Shown here: positions 45,301-56,435 of the stretch, piece after piece
Layout: every line of letters starts with the position of its first letter
How positions within the stretch are numbered: the first letter of the stretch is position 1
Origin: Chloromonas sp. AAM2
Taxonomy: Eukaryota; Chlorophyta; Chlorophyceae; Chlamydomonadales; Chlamydomonadaceae
DNA: 64,000 nucleotides
Assembly (NCBI GenBank): GCA_004335635.1
Contig: QAXH01005654.1
Location: 1-64,000 of the forward strand
Reading direction: 5' to 3'
Program-made: the position numbers and the translations under genes
Notes under the pieces: generated by a model
The model's database searches: none
Seen by the model: the letters and a program-made list of their open reading frames with translations, nothing else
What the model was told of the DNA's origin: nothing

Positions 45301-46178
45301 GTCGTCAGGTTGCACTTACAGGGTGCACTTACAGTTATGATAGTGGTGCATGCTAGGGCAACTTATCTCAACCATGATGGTCAGTTGTTGACAGATGCGA
45401 GATTAGATTTGCTGTCTCAGCCTGTAGTCATGGTGCGCTTGTGCTTTTTCTGCTTCTCCATGACAAATGCAATTGACTTGATGTTTGGCCTCTGCCCGCA
45501 GCTCTCTCGCCCCAGCGCTCCTTGGAGCATCCGTTGCAGGACGCGCCCTGCTCCCCCTCTATGGTCCTGCGCGGCTCCATACCCTCCCCCGCCGCCACCC
45601 CGCCGCCAGGCGGCACCATGCGTGCCGTCAGACGCACATTGTCCGGCCTCAGAAGGACGATATCCGCATCGCAAGCCGCTGCGCCGGAAATCGGCATCAG
45701 CGGCGCATCAGCCAATCTGGACCTGGAAGCTCACAAGAGCCAGGGGGTGCACAGCGGCGGACAACAGGGCGCGCAGGAGGATGAAGATGAGAACGAGTGT
45801 GGCGTGTGCCTGGAGCACCCTGCCTTGGTGCTGGTGCAGCCATGCAACCACGCCATGTGCGGTGAGTGCGCCGCATGCTTGTCGAATGCAGCACAGCAAA
45901 TGCTGCTCTTGCCGGAGATGGCGTTTCGTGGTTGCTAAGCAGGCGAACTTCCAGTGAACGCATGCAAACGAGTTCGACTGGAAGAGGAAGATGTTGTCAT
46001 GCCGTCAACCCATCCTGCCTTTGCGGTGTGTGCAGGGCCCTGTGCCAAGAAGATGCTTCTGCTGGCCGCGCAGCGCTCCCCGCATTGCCCTTTCTGCCGG
46101 GCGGTTATCAGCGACTTCAAGCAAAACGCCGCGTGCATGGGCAACAATTGCAAGAGCATCCCTTGCTCCTTGGGTTGA
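39395..46178 (+). CDS. Ankyrin-repeat RING-type E3 ubiquitin ligase
   Basis: Thirteen exons: 39395-39546, 39905-40086, 40659-40809, 41322-41410, 41806-41899, 42203-42256, 42467-42622, 42976-43037, 43391-43532, 43760-44712, 44970-45227, 45502-45861, 46036-46178; 931 aa with every phase closing. Residues ~50-365 are ankyrin repeats (KTALHLAAEAGHVTVMASVL, RTPLIVACAHGHSDCVRLL, NSALHYAAARGHL, STPLHLAAMKGHIEIS). Exons 10-12 encode a long Ser/Pro/Ala-rich linker. The C-terminus is a complete C3HC4 RING: ECGVC, QPCNHAMCGPC, HCPFCRAVISDF. The layout matches plant XB3/XBAT-type ligases, which ubiquitinate cytosolic partners recognised by the ankyrin repeats; the substrate is unknown. A TGTAA lies 15 nt after the stop. 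Exon 8-9 intron contains a repeat shared with 56.4 kb, and the last exon is partly copied at 35029-35103. Confidence 0.93.
43164..43307 (+). repeat. Dispersed ~145-bp repeat in an ankyrin-RING intron (partner 56436-56630)
   Basis: Shares atatcaaaacttgaa, then cacgtagtagcccgttatac, gcacaagatcttggccagca and ttcgccaaaatgttgtatgc with 56436-56630. The other copy has an extra ~50 bp in the middle, so this copy carries a deletion or that one an insertion. Confidence 0.85.
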
Positions 46179-46734
46179 AACTTGTACTCAAGTGTAAGGT
46201 TGGAATCACCATCCGCCAAACATCTGAGATACAATCAGACTCGCCATTGCAGGACGTTTGTGCACCTGTGCTGAGGGAGCCGCACAGCTCTTGACACCCT
46301 GAAAACTGCTTCTCAAGACACGTGCCAGCTGTGTAGGATGTGTGCACGTTTTGCAACGTGTGTTTCCACATTTGTGGCAAGTGTGGGAGAGACGCCCAGA
46401 GATCAATGGAAATGTTAGGTGTTGGGTCTCGGTAGCTTGAAGCATCAATCAGATCAGAGGATAGGGAAGGGCTAGAGGCATCCAGGGCTGGTGGCACAAA
46501 GTATGTGGACTGTTGAATGTACAGAGAAGCTCTGCCAAAGCCTTCCATATCAGTTGTTAGCAGTTGTCCCAGTTCGCCAGACATCAAGCATTGTCACAGC
46601 TAACGCACAAGTGACAGTGAGCAGTTGCATGGTGCAGAAGAATGATGCTTGTGTTGTGGCTGCCTTTGATCAGTTCGTATGTCACATTGGAGAGCTGCTG
46701 TGTGTGTGTGCGTGCGTTTGTGTTGAACAACAAT

Positions 46735-47036
46735 ATGGCAACAGATCGTCTGTCGTCTGCGCCCATCTGTTCACACATCAAGGAGCTCTCAAACGAATGG
46801 CTCAGGAACCACTCAGCGACTCATGGCATGATAGATTTGGTTGTGGGTGGGTTTCCATGCGTGGGGTTCTCCTCGCTTGGCAAGCAAGAGGGTTTCAAGG
46901 AAGCCCAAAGTGGGCTGTTCAGTCACACGCTCAGGCTGGTGGACGAGCTCATGCCTGCATCGGTGTTCATGGAGGAGTTCACAAGCGTGGCTATGAGCTG
47001 AGGTGGTGCCTGGTGGCTGCCAAGGATGTTGCGTTC
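46735..47036 (+). pseudogene. Fragment of a C5-cytosine DNA methyltransferase
   Basis: The plus-strand frame reads IDLVVGGFPCVGFSSLGKQE, then GFKEAQSGLFSHTLRLVDEL and VFMEE: motif IV of C5-DNA methyltransferases with the catalytic Cys in GFPC (the usual following Gln is Val), followed by the start of motif VI, where EN is expected and EE is found. A frame change follows, after which the sequence continues as HKRGYELRWCLVAAKDV, the stretch that usually follows ~20-30 residues later. Against the 57.0-kb fragment this copy has lost one C in ttccacaag, giving the frameshift. SAM-binding motif I, the target-recognition region and the rest of the motifs are absent. Homology ends at about 47036, and a MITE-like end (aggaactggcaaacatcttc) begins at once. 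Non-functional. Confidence 0.8.
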
Positions 47037-48410
47037 CGAAGTTGTTCACAGGAACTGGCAAACATCTTCGTTACCTCGTTTGTGCCTGTTGAGGAACAAG
47101 CGGGCCCGCGCCTGTGTGTGCTCCGCACTGGCCTGCATGTCTCCAGCAGCTGATCCACCAGTGCTTGTCCAAAGTGTGCATGGCTTTGAGGTGCGAGAAC
47201 TATTCTGTCATAAGAGGATGCTCTTGCCTTCTAAGCAATCGCTTGCGCAACGCATTGTGCGTTCCCTGCACATACTCATGGCAAGGTATCATTGCCATGG
47301 CTTGAGCTGCCGTTGCATGAATTGCAGCGCAAGACAGCACTGGCTGCCTGCCTGGCACAACAGCTTGCAAACAGTCTCAGCGTTCTTTTCCTTTTTTTGA
47401 TTTTGTTGCTGCAGTGGTTCCAAACTGATGTTTTCATGGCTAGTGCTGGCTAGTGCAGGCTTAAATAGGGAGTGGTCATGCATGGCGGAATGCTCGCCCC
47501 TTCACACATCAGATATTCACCGTATCTTTTGTTGGCTTCAGGGGCCAGGACTGTGCATCACAGACCATGTGTTGCCACAGGCATGGCTGTGTGTAGGCGA
47601 ACTGGCTCAAGATAGTGAGGCAAATAATTCTTGCTTCAGATTTGCAATGGCAATGCAGCGTTTCTGTGCATGCACAAGTATTGGCTCCTGCTTCATCAGT
47701 GTCGCTGTCAACTGCAGCCTTCTGTGTCTCGTGGCTTGTGTATGCTTTGATCTTTGATGAATGCAACCATGAACTTGCGACCCTGTTCTCAGGATAGCAT
47801 TTGCACTGGTCCTCTGCTGAACGGCACTGGAGAACAGATGGCTGAGGTTTGTACCTGGCACAGAAGGTTCCTGCACAACTGTGTTGACAAACATCCACAG
47901 ACATCTCTTGGCATCAATACTCGCCGCTGCTTCTATTTTGATTGCCAGCCCTTGCTTCTGTCGCCTATGCGTCTTGCGTTCTTTCCATGCAGCTTTCACG
48001 GTTGGGCCTCAAATTCCTGCTGTATGTTGCCGCACACGTGCTTTCTTTTCCTTGCACAACTTCATGGCTGGGAACCATCAGTGAACTGGCAGCAAGCTTG
48101 GTACCTACCCTACTCAGGCTGCTTGCTTTTTTGAGAACAGGAAAAGTTGCGGCATGAAAGGCAACTGCAACTTTTGCAATGCTGTGCTTGCCGGTATGTC
48201 CGTGTCAGAACTGTAGGAACGGGCACAATTCAGCTGTTGTTGAGTGCGCAGGCCTTACTTTCTCTGTCGTGTTGGCCTTCACGCAGACGATCAAGATGAT
48301 GCTGTTACAGCTCCTCCTTCCGGTAACAATTCTGCGTGAGCAAAGGTCAATCACGCGCCATGTTGCGTGAGCAAATCTGGTCTGATTGTGTGTGTGTAAT
48401 GTTGTGACCA

Positions 48411-48488
48411 CCACCATTACTATCCAGGTGTGCCGCACTCCCCTGCACTTGAAGGTTGGACGGGCTGGAATCCCTCCTTTCATGTGAA
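48411..48488 (+). repeat. Dispersed GGTTGGACGGGCTGGA repeat
   Basis: Shares accaccattactatc and ggttggacgggctggaatcc(c)tcc...catgtgaatg with the reverse strand of 56630-56705. Shorter matches lie at 34413-34450 and 13302-13326. Possibly a short non-autonomous element; no polymerase III boxes that I would trust. Confidence 0.65.
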
Positions 48489-49243
48489 TGTGTCAGTTCC
48501 AGTTCTTCTTTTTTGTTTTCAGACTGCCTGCTTCTGGCTTTGATGCAATCATCAGGGGGTGCATTAGGCATTCACTCGGGCATATAACTTATTTGCAGGA
48601 TTCTGCATGTGATGACGCCTGGTCCTTTCATTATTTTATAAGAGGTTCTGCATGCACCTGCGCTGCGCATCCGCCAGATTATTGAACGTAAGAGTTTGCA
48701 AGGCAAGAAAGAGTCTACACCTTGTCTGAGGGTAACATGAAGATGGAAGGACTGATCAGATACACTGCTGTGTTGTTCGTAGCAACCTGATTCAAACCAA
48801 GGACTACAGCGCCTGGGCATACGGACCCAGTAGTCGTGTGCACCTCAGATGGGCGAGCGTACGCTGGGCCTTCCTAATTCGTGTGCTGGAGTGGGCAAAG
48901 CTGCGCCTTGCTCGAGCGTTCGTGCTCAACAAGTCTTCAGGTCGCAAGCAAGTGGCATGCACGGCAAGGTGCTGTGATCAAGCCAGGACCAAACTCACGC
49001 CAGACACAGTGCGCCTTTTATCATCGACATCACATTGCAAAACACGGCAGTTGACTGCGCCTTAAATATGCTGAGCAGCATCAAGATCCTGAAACATTGC
49101 AAATCCTCCCGCGCAGCTCGATGCTTCAGCACAACACACAATGATTGACTGCACCGCGATCACTCTGAGCAGCAACAAAAATTTGTTTGCCGACAAATTG
49201 TGATCGTATCGGAACCCAATGTCAGTAGTGACTTCGCGTCCCC

Positions 49244-49273
49244 AAAAAAAAGGTTGCCAGTTCTGGGACAATC
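49244..49273 (+). repeat. MITE-family terminus, unpaired
   Basis: Eight-base A-rich start followed by ggttgccagttctgggacaa. It is in the same orientation as the left end of the element at 49669 and about 425 bp upstream of it. Confidence 0.6.
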
Positions 49274-49541
49274 TTGTGAGGCATGGCTGGCTGGCTGGCT
49301 GGCTGGCTGGCTCTAGTTTGTCGTCGACCATCACTTTTCAACCTTGGGGCGGGCAGAGGACATTGTTCAGATGCACGACCGAGGATGCCTTGGCAGGCAA
49401 GTAAAGATCGCCTAGCGATCCACTTACGAGGGCAGCGCGCGATCACGGCTGAATAGGAATGGTGGCCGCTGCCGCCCATTGTGCATTGGGCTGCAGGACG
49501 CGGTGCGTTGTTGCTAGTGCACTAATTATAACTTGTCACTT

Positions 49542-49974
49542 CATTCTGTATTCGGACGTTTGGTGGGCAGCATGCCATTAGGCCACACATTACCATTGGC
49601 TTGCCCTCACAAAACGGGCCTCCATAAGCGCCCTGTTGCAAAACCATGTCTGACTGGCTTGCATACTCAAAAAAAAAAGAAGTATGCCGGTTCTGGGACA
49701 GTTTGTGTGAATTGGTCTGTATTACCGCCAGCAACCATTGTGTGTCAGTAAAACATGTGTATGTGTGCATTTAGTTGACTGTTCATGTGTGATGAATTGA
49801 TGTGTAGTGCACTTGTAAGTTTGCATGAGTCACACAAGAATTGTCCCAGAACTGGCAAACTTCTTTTTTTTTCTGGCGTTTCCTTATTTTTGCCTCGTGT
49901 CACCTCTTTGACTGTTGCTTTGCTCTTGGTTTTGAGATTATCACATCTCAGACCCTGTGGAATTTCTCATGCAG
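49542..49974 (+). repeat. Dispersed ~220-bp repeat, copy interrupted by a MITE
   Basis: Same repeat as 33931-34153 on both sides of the insertion at 49669-49871. The left part ends gcatactc and the right part resumes tctggcgtttcctt. Confidence 0.9.
49669..49871. mobile_element. 203-bp MITE-like element with A-rich terminal inverted repeats
   Basis: Left end: ten A, then gaagtatgccggttctggga and cagtttgtgtga. Right end in reverse complement: eight A, then gaagtttgccagttctggga and caattcttgtgtga. These are terminal inverted repeats of about 45 bp with about three mismatches and a 2-bp indel. The interior (~115 bp) has no coding frame. The site is proven by the uninterrupted copy at 33931-34153. 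Flanks read ACTC|element|TCTGG against ACTC/TCTGG in the empty copy, so a TC dinucleotide borders both sides. Non-autonomous DNA transposon by structure; the superfamily is not determined. Confidence 0.85.
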
Positions 49975-51164
49975 TGCTTCCTGGTGTGCACTCCTCCTTG
50001 TAACAGCGGACTCGACAAAAAAAAAAACCAGAGACTCGACTCCATCCTCCAGAGAGTAACGCTTGTCGGAGCGAGATGGCCACAAGGGCCTCACCACCCC
50101 TTGCTGACACGGTCAGATTCCACTTTACTAAGAGAATTTTTTGCACTTTGCGCAAGTAGTTGGTATTTGCGTTGGACGTGCTTCCTGGTGTGCACTCCCT
50201 CCTTGTAACAGCGGCTTGCAAGGCAGAAGGACGCAGGTGGCATTCTCTCAGAGCCGCACTGAAGCAGTGCCATCACAGCTGCTGCTTTTGATAAACAATT
50301 CCAACATCTACTTGTCACCTTGCAGACCGCTGCTCCATACACAGACTTTTGTGGCGCTCTAATCCATTACATGGTCGGCGCTTCTTGCAAGCAGAGTGCG
50401 AGGTATTGTGTGTGTTCAGTATGCAGGCAGCCCACAGCTCAGTCACGAGGCCTCAAACAGAGAGCTTGACATGCACGGCAACCTGCTCAGCGCCATGCCA
50501 CCAAGTGTCAGGGCGGTGTATGCAAGCATTTTACGTGCCTGGTTCCTGTTAACGTTACAAACAATGAAGGCACACACCACAAAGCACACCGCGTCAAAAA
50601 TGTTCGTACACAAAAGTCACTCATATCTGTGCACCGGATTGCAATTCAAGCAAGCGTGGGCTGGGTTACCATGTATTGGCACTCATTTGTTGGCACTCAT
50701 TTGTTTTTTGTCCAGGAAAGGTTCTAATCAAGTAACTCTACCAGTTGTAAACAAGCAAGTGTGCAAGCAGTCCAAGTCTTTGTTCTGGGTGACTCCAAAC
50801 TGGCGCAGACACACAAGAAAATCATAGTTCTTGAGAGTGATCCCAAGGCTTGTCAGGCTGGGCGTGGAACCAAATGAGTTCCTAAGCATCGGCGTCGGGG
50901 TCATCGAGGAGCCCAAAGCCTTGCTGCCAGCAGTCAGTGAATCTGACCATCAGCTATATAGACAACTGTGCTGCAGATATTGTTTTGCGCCACACTGGCC
51001 GACTCCAGAGATGTGTACTGGCAGAGCCAGGACGAGAGCTAGAGGGTGCCGTCCACCCTGTGCGTAACTCTTGCTGCACAGTGAACGCTCTTCGCACGCC
51101 TATACAGGGAGGGATTGGGGCGCTGCAACCCGTGGCAGTTGCTGCCCAACTTGATGCAGCTCCC

Positions 51165-53042
51165 TCATGCGTCTGAGCCCTTAGTGCTGCTAGGCATGGA
51201 GGGCAGTGCCTTGACTATCGGGGGTGCGGGCTGGGCGCCTTGGGTAGCAAGCAGCTGAGTGTACCAGCCAATGCCGCACATGGCAATGGAGACACCAATG
51301 AGGCGCTTGATGGGCATGGAATCCTGCAATTTCATGTGCATAGCAGTGCAAGATGGAGGATGCAAGGCAGTGATAAAAGCATGTGACTGTTTTTTTGGCC
51401 AGCGCATTCGCGAGAACTGCGTCTTCTCAAGATTGTGTGAGCAAGCACAGACCAGGGGCTGCTCATGGTATGATGCTGACACAGTGTTGCTGCATGTTGC
51501 CCAACTCACCCCAAACAAGAACACGCCGCCCGTCAAAATGATGACAGTCTTGAGATGCCCCACAATGTTGTATGTCAGACTGCTGGTGGTGCCAATTACA
51601 AGAAAGGTCGTGAGGGATACAAGGATGCCAAGGACGGCTGACAGGACGATGGCGCCCACTGCTTCCTGAGTGTACTCAAAGCCCAACAGGGAGTCTGGGG
51701 TCGGATTGCTCCAGCCAACATTCTCAAATGTGGGCACTAGAATTGCGAGGAGCCATGCTGCATGGGGTGTGTAGCCATGCAGGAGCTGTGAGCTGTTCGC
51801 CTGCAGCTCTCGCTGCTTGCTGCCAGCCCAGATTTGGTACAGGGCTGTCACAACTGTGGCTGCCATTCCCACTGCTAGACCATAAACGTTGCCGATTGCA
51901 ACTTTGTCTGTGACAGTAGCACCAGTGATGCCAGCGCAAACCAGCAGCACAGCGCACAGCATCAACCGGCTGGGCAGCTTGTTGAACATGAAATACTCCA
52001 TGACCACAACTGTAGGTGCGATGGCAATCTTCATAATCTGCAGGGCAACCCATCATGATGACATGCTTGTAGTAATCCAATCACTAACGTGCTCAGTATG
52101 CAACAGAGCCTTCCACACATGGCTATCACTGCATCTGAGGCTCTCGCATGTGTAGTAGCTGCTGTGTCACTGTGGATGTCACGCTCAGTGCTACAAGCCA
52201 TGGATTCATAAGCAATCATAACAAGAGCCACGGGGTCGTGGTCTGCCAAGGTGCCCCATGCTTATGCTGAATGAAACTGCTTGTCATCAAGCTCTGCTTT
52301 AAGCGTGTAGCTCTGAAGCTCCTCAATGTCTCATGCATATTCATCATGTATTACAACTCTCTTGGGATGGCAAAGGCGGCCTTTGCCATGTGCTCTGTGG
52401 GAACCCCCTAAACTTGCAAGGGCATGTTAACAGGACACAGCTTTCTACCATGTTGTTACATCAATCAGTTCCCGCACCTGATAGAACCCAACGCTGTTCA
52501 GGTTGAGCGAAACATTACATAGCACCACGTAGCCCACAAAGCCAAGAGCAATGGGAATCAGTTTGATTGCAGGGATCTTCTTGGGCGTGAAAAAGCCCAT
52601 CGCGCAGAGTACGGTCATGCCTCCCCAAGTGAAGATCTGGAATCAAAAGAGACTTGCATTCGTAAGCTACTCAATGCATTCTCACAGAAGTTCTTCATCT
52701 TGACTGCAATCGTTGTGAAGGCGTGTAAATGAGGTAAGCTCCACGGAAGGCGGCACTCACCGTGTGAATCAGTGTCAAGGCGAACACGAAATTGAACTTG
52801 TAGTAGCTGAACACGGCCTTGTTGGCGAAAACGATGCACGCTGCGCACAGAACATCGACGAGTTGCATCAGTGTTTTTGGACAAGCTCATCCGGCAAAGG
52901 CAAACGGGATGGTGACAGCCATGATGCAGTCTGGTTGTTGCTCACCTGCCACCACAATGTTAGCGGCGCAGTAAAATGCTGCCAGCATTGGATGCGCGCG
53001 TGACGGGCCATCGTCGGCCTTAGCCATGGAGCTCTTCTCCAT
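51165..53042 (-). CDS. Sugar-nucleotide transporter of the triose-phosphate translocator (TPT/SLC35E) family
   Basis: A Golgi/ER membrane antiporter, probably exchanging a UDP-sugar for a nucleotide monophosphate. Five exons on the minus strand: 53042-52946, 52840-52761, 52636-52478, 52037-51510, 51323-51165; 340 aa, phases consistent. About ten hydrophobic segments are visible. Family landmarks are FANKAVFSYYKFNFVFALTL, VGYVVLCNVSLNLNSVGFYQ, KIAIAPTVVVMEYFMFNKLP, STFLVIG-type VSLTTFLVIGTTSSLTYNIV and GHLKTVIILTGGVFLFG. These resemble the SLC35E3/plant URGT-UXT branch (UDP-galactose/rhamnose/xylose), but the substrate cannot be read from the sequence. Residue 1 was set at the ATG at 53042 (MEKSSMAK); the second ATG five codons later is also possible. 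Divergent from the DOT1-like gene. Confidence 0.92.
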
Positions 53043-53532
53043 GTCGCTTTTCTGCAGGCCAAGGATCACGACGGCAGCATCGCGTAGGGTATTCTCTAGT
53101 TACTCTGCCTGCTCGTGGACCAAAGCGGTCAAGCAAGCGCCTTGTTCAAGTGTTATGACCGGAAAACGGTTACATGGATTTGTCCAAGACATGCAATTCT
53201 CCACGGTTGCAATGTGCTGAGCCTGCCGTATTGACCAGCGCAGGCAGCGTCTGTCGTGCATCCGGGTGATGTGGGGTCTACTGACCTCAAGAAGGCTCCT
53301 CTTCTCGTCCATTGTCAAGACAGAGGATCTTCAGAGCGCCCAAACCACTTGGCCTGCTATTTGGTAGAAGTTGCAAAAGTTTCTGCGTACTTCCCCAAGC
53401 AGCTGAGTGTACAAACCTCAGCCGTAAGAAGAAACTGCCAACCGGCAAACGGTCCAAAGTCCGCATGAAAGTCAACTTTTCACGGAAAGTCCACTGTGCC
53501 TCGGCCGCATTTGATTCATCATCAAGAACAAC
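53043..53532. promoter_or_regulatory. Shared upstream region between the translocator and the DOT1-like gene
   Basis: A 490-bp head-to-head gap between ATGs. It contains short open frames on both strands but no recognisable element. Confidence 0.45.
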
Positions 53533-55718
53533 ATGTCAACAACAGGAATGGACGGTCTTGTGACGCTGTATTCAGCCTTCATCAAGGCTGAGGTGCGTAA
53601 TTTCATATTTTGAGTTTGCTTTGAGCTATGCAATGGCTTGCCTCCGCTCGCAGAGGCGTGCTTGATCAACCTAGACATGCTCATGCGTGCTGCAGAATCG
53701 AGTAGGCGGTGGGGAGGGACTGGTGGGCATCTATGGTAGCATGACCCAGCAGGGCACCTGTAATATCATGGCTGCCATGGTGGAGCATGCGGGGCTCGCC
53801 AAGGACAGCGTTTTGGTCGATATTGGCTCTGGTCTGTGCAGGTGAGGACGTGGCCATACCATGCAGAAAACCATCTCTCAGCCAAGCAGCTGTCGCAAAG
53901 AAAACCATGTGCAACAGCAGCTCGTAATTGCATGCAGTGTCGGTGGACCTATCTATGCCTTGTTGAACAGGCATGCAGTTGGCGCATTTATGCATGCGTA
54001 CATTTCATGTCTGCATGTGCAGACCACTCCTACACGCTTCTGTGGAGCATGGCGTGCAACGCACGTTCGGGGTGGAGCTTGATGCAGTCAAGTGCCAGAA
54101 GGCGCTTCCCTTTGTTCGCCATGCGGCGGCCATGATGGAAGCTGAGGGTCACACAATCCCAGAGTCAGCACTGCCCACAGTCATCTGTGCATCCGTCGAA
54201 GAGGTAGAGATGCATCTGCACGGAGTCCTGTGCTTACACTGAACAGCAGAACGTACTGAACATGCACCTGTTTTCTGCAGCGCGACGGCAAGTCAGGGTC
54301 ACCACCTCGATTGATCAGAGCTTGGCAGCAACACAAGCTGTCTCCTCTTCAGAATTGGCCAGCAATAGATGAAATGACTCTAATAGATGAATTGTCTCAG
54401 CAGTGGGATTTACAACGGTGTGGCTTCCCGCAGATGGGCTCGCTTGACCCCGCCACCCATGCCTACGCAGCCTGGGAGGGCTTCCCAGTGGACGCCAAAG
54501 AGGCCATTGGGCGCCTGTTCCGCTGCACACACAGCCTCAGGGCCATCACCATCGTGCAGCGCAGCCTGCGCAACGAGGTGGGTCGTGTCATGTGCTGAAC
54601 CATACTGGACTGCCCCTTTTTGCTTTACAATACAGCTAGCCTTGCAATCTAGATCAAAGCAGTACAAGCCGGCACTGTGGGACCGCATTACGTGCACATC
54701 TTTCTCTCCTTCTTACACACATTGTTGCACGCCCTGGGCAGGCACCGCCTCCACAGCAGGCCGACATACGCAGCCATGGGCATGTGGTTTGTGGATGGTT
54801 CCCGTTTCAACTTCCTGTGTGCGTGTGGTTCAGGACCCCGTGGAGGTGATGGCGGAGCTGGGCTTCGGTGCTGTGGAGTGCAGGGCTGCAGCACTGCCAG
54901 TGTACATGGCGGGGTCGGGCCGCAAGCTCAACGCGTACCTGTTCGTCAAGGCAGGAGATGCAGCTGACGCTGCCACCGCCGCCCCTACAGGACCATCCCT
55001 CATCACCGCCACGCCCTTCACCTCTGAGCAGGTACTTGAAACAACCGACAGTGCAACCTTCGTAGACGTGTAGAGCAGGAAGCGCTTGCATGTGCGGTAT
55101 TGTAGTTCGATGGCAGTGTGGTGCCTGCATGAGTTGCTTGCTTTTAAGCCTGACTAGTGATGTCAGTTCCTGCTGTCCTTACACCGTCTCGAGTATTCAA
55201 ATTGCAGAAGTCACTGGTTACGTGCCTGCGTTCTTGATGATGTGTGCCTTCAGGTTATCTCCCAGCTGGGGCGAATGGCAAGCGCAGCCGCCGGCTCACC
55301 TACAAGCGATCGCACCGCCAGCGTCACCACCAGCGCACATGCATCCGGTCACGGGCTGCGGCCACGCAAGGAAATCTTGGCGACCAGCAGCAGCCGACAC
55401 AGCAGCTCAGAGCTACCAAGACAACTCAAAGGCTTGGCCGTTGAAAGCCCACCTAAGCGTCAGCACGTGACCGTGAGGACAAACTCGCCCCCAACAGCTA
55501 GGTCGAAGAAGCCAGTAACTCGCACATTGGACACTGGCCGTACAGATGCCAGTGTTGAGCCAGATCAAACAGCCAAGGCACAAAGTAAAGCTAAGCCAGA
55601 GGTGGCAAGCCAGGAGAGCACTGCGCCGGTTGAGGCCGGTGGGCCGGTAAAGGCAGGCACTGAGCATGACAGCACGGCGCAGCGCAGGTCTGGACGCGTG
55701 CGCAAATCAGCTGCCTGA
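53533..55718 (+). CDS. DOT1-like class I SAM-dependent methyltransferase
   Basis: Six exons: 53533-53592, 53696-53841, 54023-54203, 54434-54577, 54834-55031, 55254-55718; 397 aa, phases consistent. The N-terminus GGGEGLVGIYGSMTQQGTCN is followed by motif I (VLVDIGSGLCRPLLHASVEH) and motif II (TFGVELDAVKCQKALPFV); LDPATHAYAAWEGFPVDAKE corresponds to the post-motif region of DOT1-type H3K79 methyltransferases. The last exon encodes a Ser/Thr/Lys/Arg-rich tail ending QRRSGRVRKSAA, plausible for chromatin binding. The substrate is not proven: other Rossmann methyltransferases share the fold, and the usual DIGSG(L/V)G is DIGSGLC here. For exon 4 a second acceptor upstream (after ttctgcag near 54281) keeps the frame open and would add about 51 residues, so alternative splicing is possible. 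Confidence 0.75.
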
Positions 55719-56248
55719 GCAATGTGTGACAATTTCCTGACACGGCAGTGGGGCACCCTGTCTGGTTGCGAGTCCTCAGTCATCATAGTAGTAAGGCACA
55801 CAGTCTGGTGAGCAACTCACATGATTTCAGGTGGAGTCAAGCTCGGCTCTCAACTGCCTAAAACATTCTGTGCTGTCACTTACTCTATGCTGATGTTGCA
55901 GTGGGACAGCCTGTCTGGGCCCGCAGTCTTGGCTGCTCCCCTGTCAAACTATTGGAGTAGCGTCAGCTGTAGTTACCGATGCTATCTCCACATGCTTGCG
56001 GATAGGTCAGTCTTCACAAAGAACGACACTTGTAAAGGCCTGCTACCAACCAACTGAAGAGTGGCAATCCATGCCACAACACGTATGTCCATCCATCCAT
56101 GCAGAACACCCCATGGATGCATCCAGGCATCGTTGGGCAGGGTCTCCGGCCTGCACCTTACCCGTCATTGCGTGTTCTCACCCGCAACCATGCTTACACA
56201 CCGGGCTCTAGATCTCCCGCCCTGGTGCCCAAGGTGTTGCTTCATGAA

Positions 56249-56285
56249 ACAAAAAGAAAGAAGTGTGCCAGTTCTGGGGCAGTGT
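56249..56285 (+). repeat. MITE-family terminus, degenerate
   Basis: Reads aaaaagaaagaagtgtgcca then gttctggggcag; it is followed by an inverted tract rich in T (tttctttttttgg), so it may be a collapsed element. Confidence 0.55.
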
Positions 56286-56435
56286 GTTTCTTTTTTTGGT
56301 TGTGTCGTTGTAGCACCGCCTTTACAATTGCATACAATTGGTGCTCTCTGTACTCGTTGGACTGCTTACTAAGTCGTATAACTTGCACTCAGTACAACAG
56401 CCTGTAACACAGGCACAACGACTCCAAATCCAACC

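Larger units (their letters stand above)
46179..51164. other. 5-kb gene-poor region with element fragments
   Basis: Apart from the methyltransferase remnant and repeats listed separately, no convincing gene is visible. Two stretches deserve note. 50326-50402 has splice-like borders and reads TAAPYTDFCGALIHYMVGAS. 50850-50935 reads RLVRLGVEPNEFLSIGVGVI and on. They may be leftover exons of a plus-strand gene converging on the translocator, but I cannot join them. A (TGGC)n run lies near 49285-49310. Confidence 0.45.

Noticed and set aside
46117..46587. 156-codon minus-strand frame opposite the RING gene 3' end
   Set aside because: It overlaps the conserved last exon of the RING gene in antisense and resembles no known protein.
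46642..47001. Intact small DNA methyltransferase gene
   Set aside because: Only motif IV and neighbouring stretches are present, a 1-nt deletion shifts the frame before HKRGYELRW, and the SAM-binding and target-recognition parts are missing.
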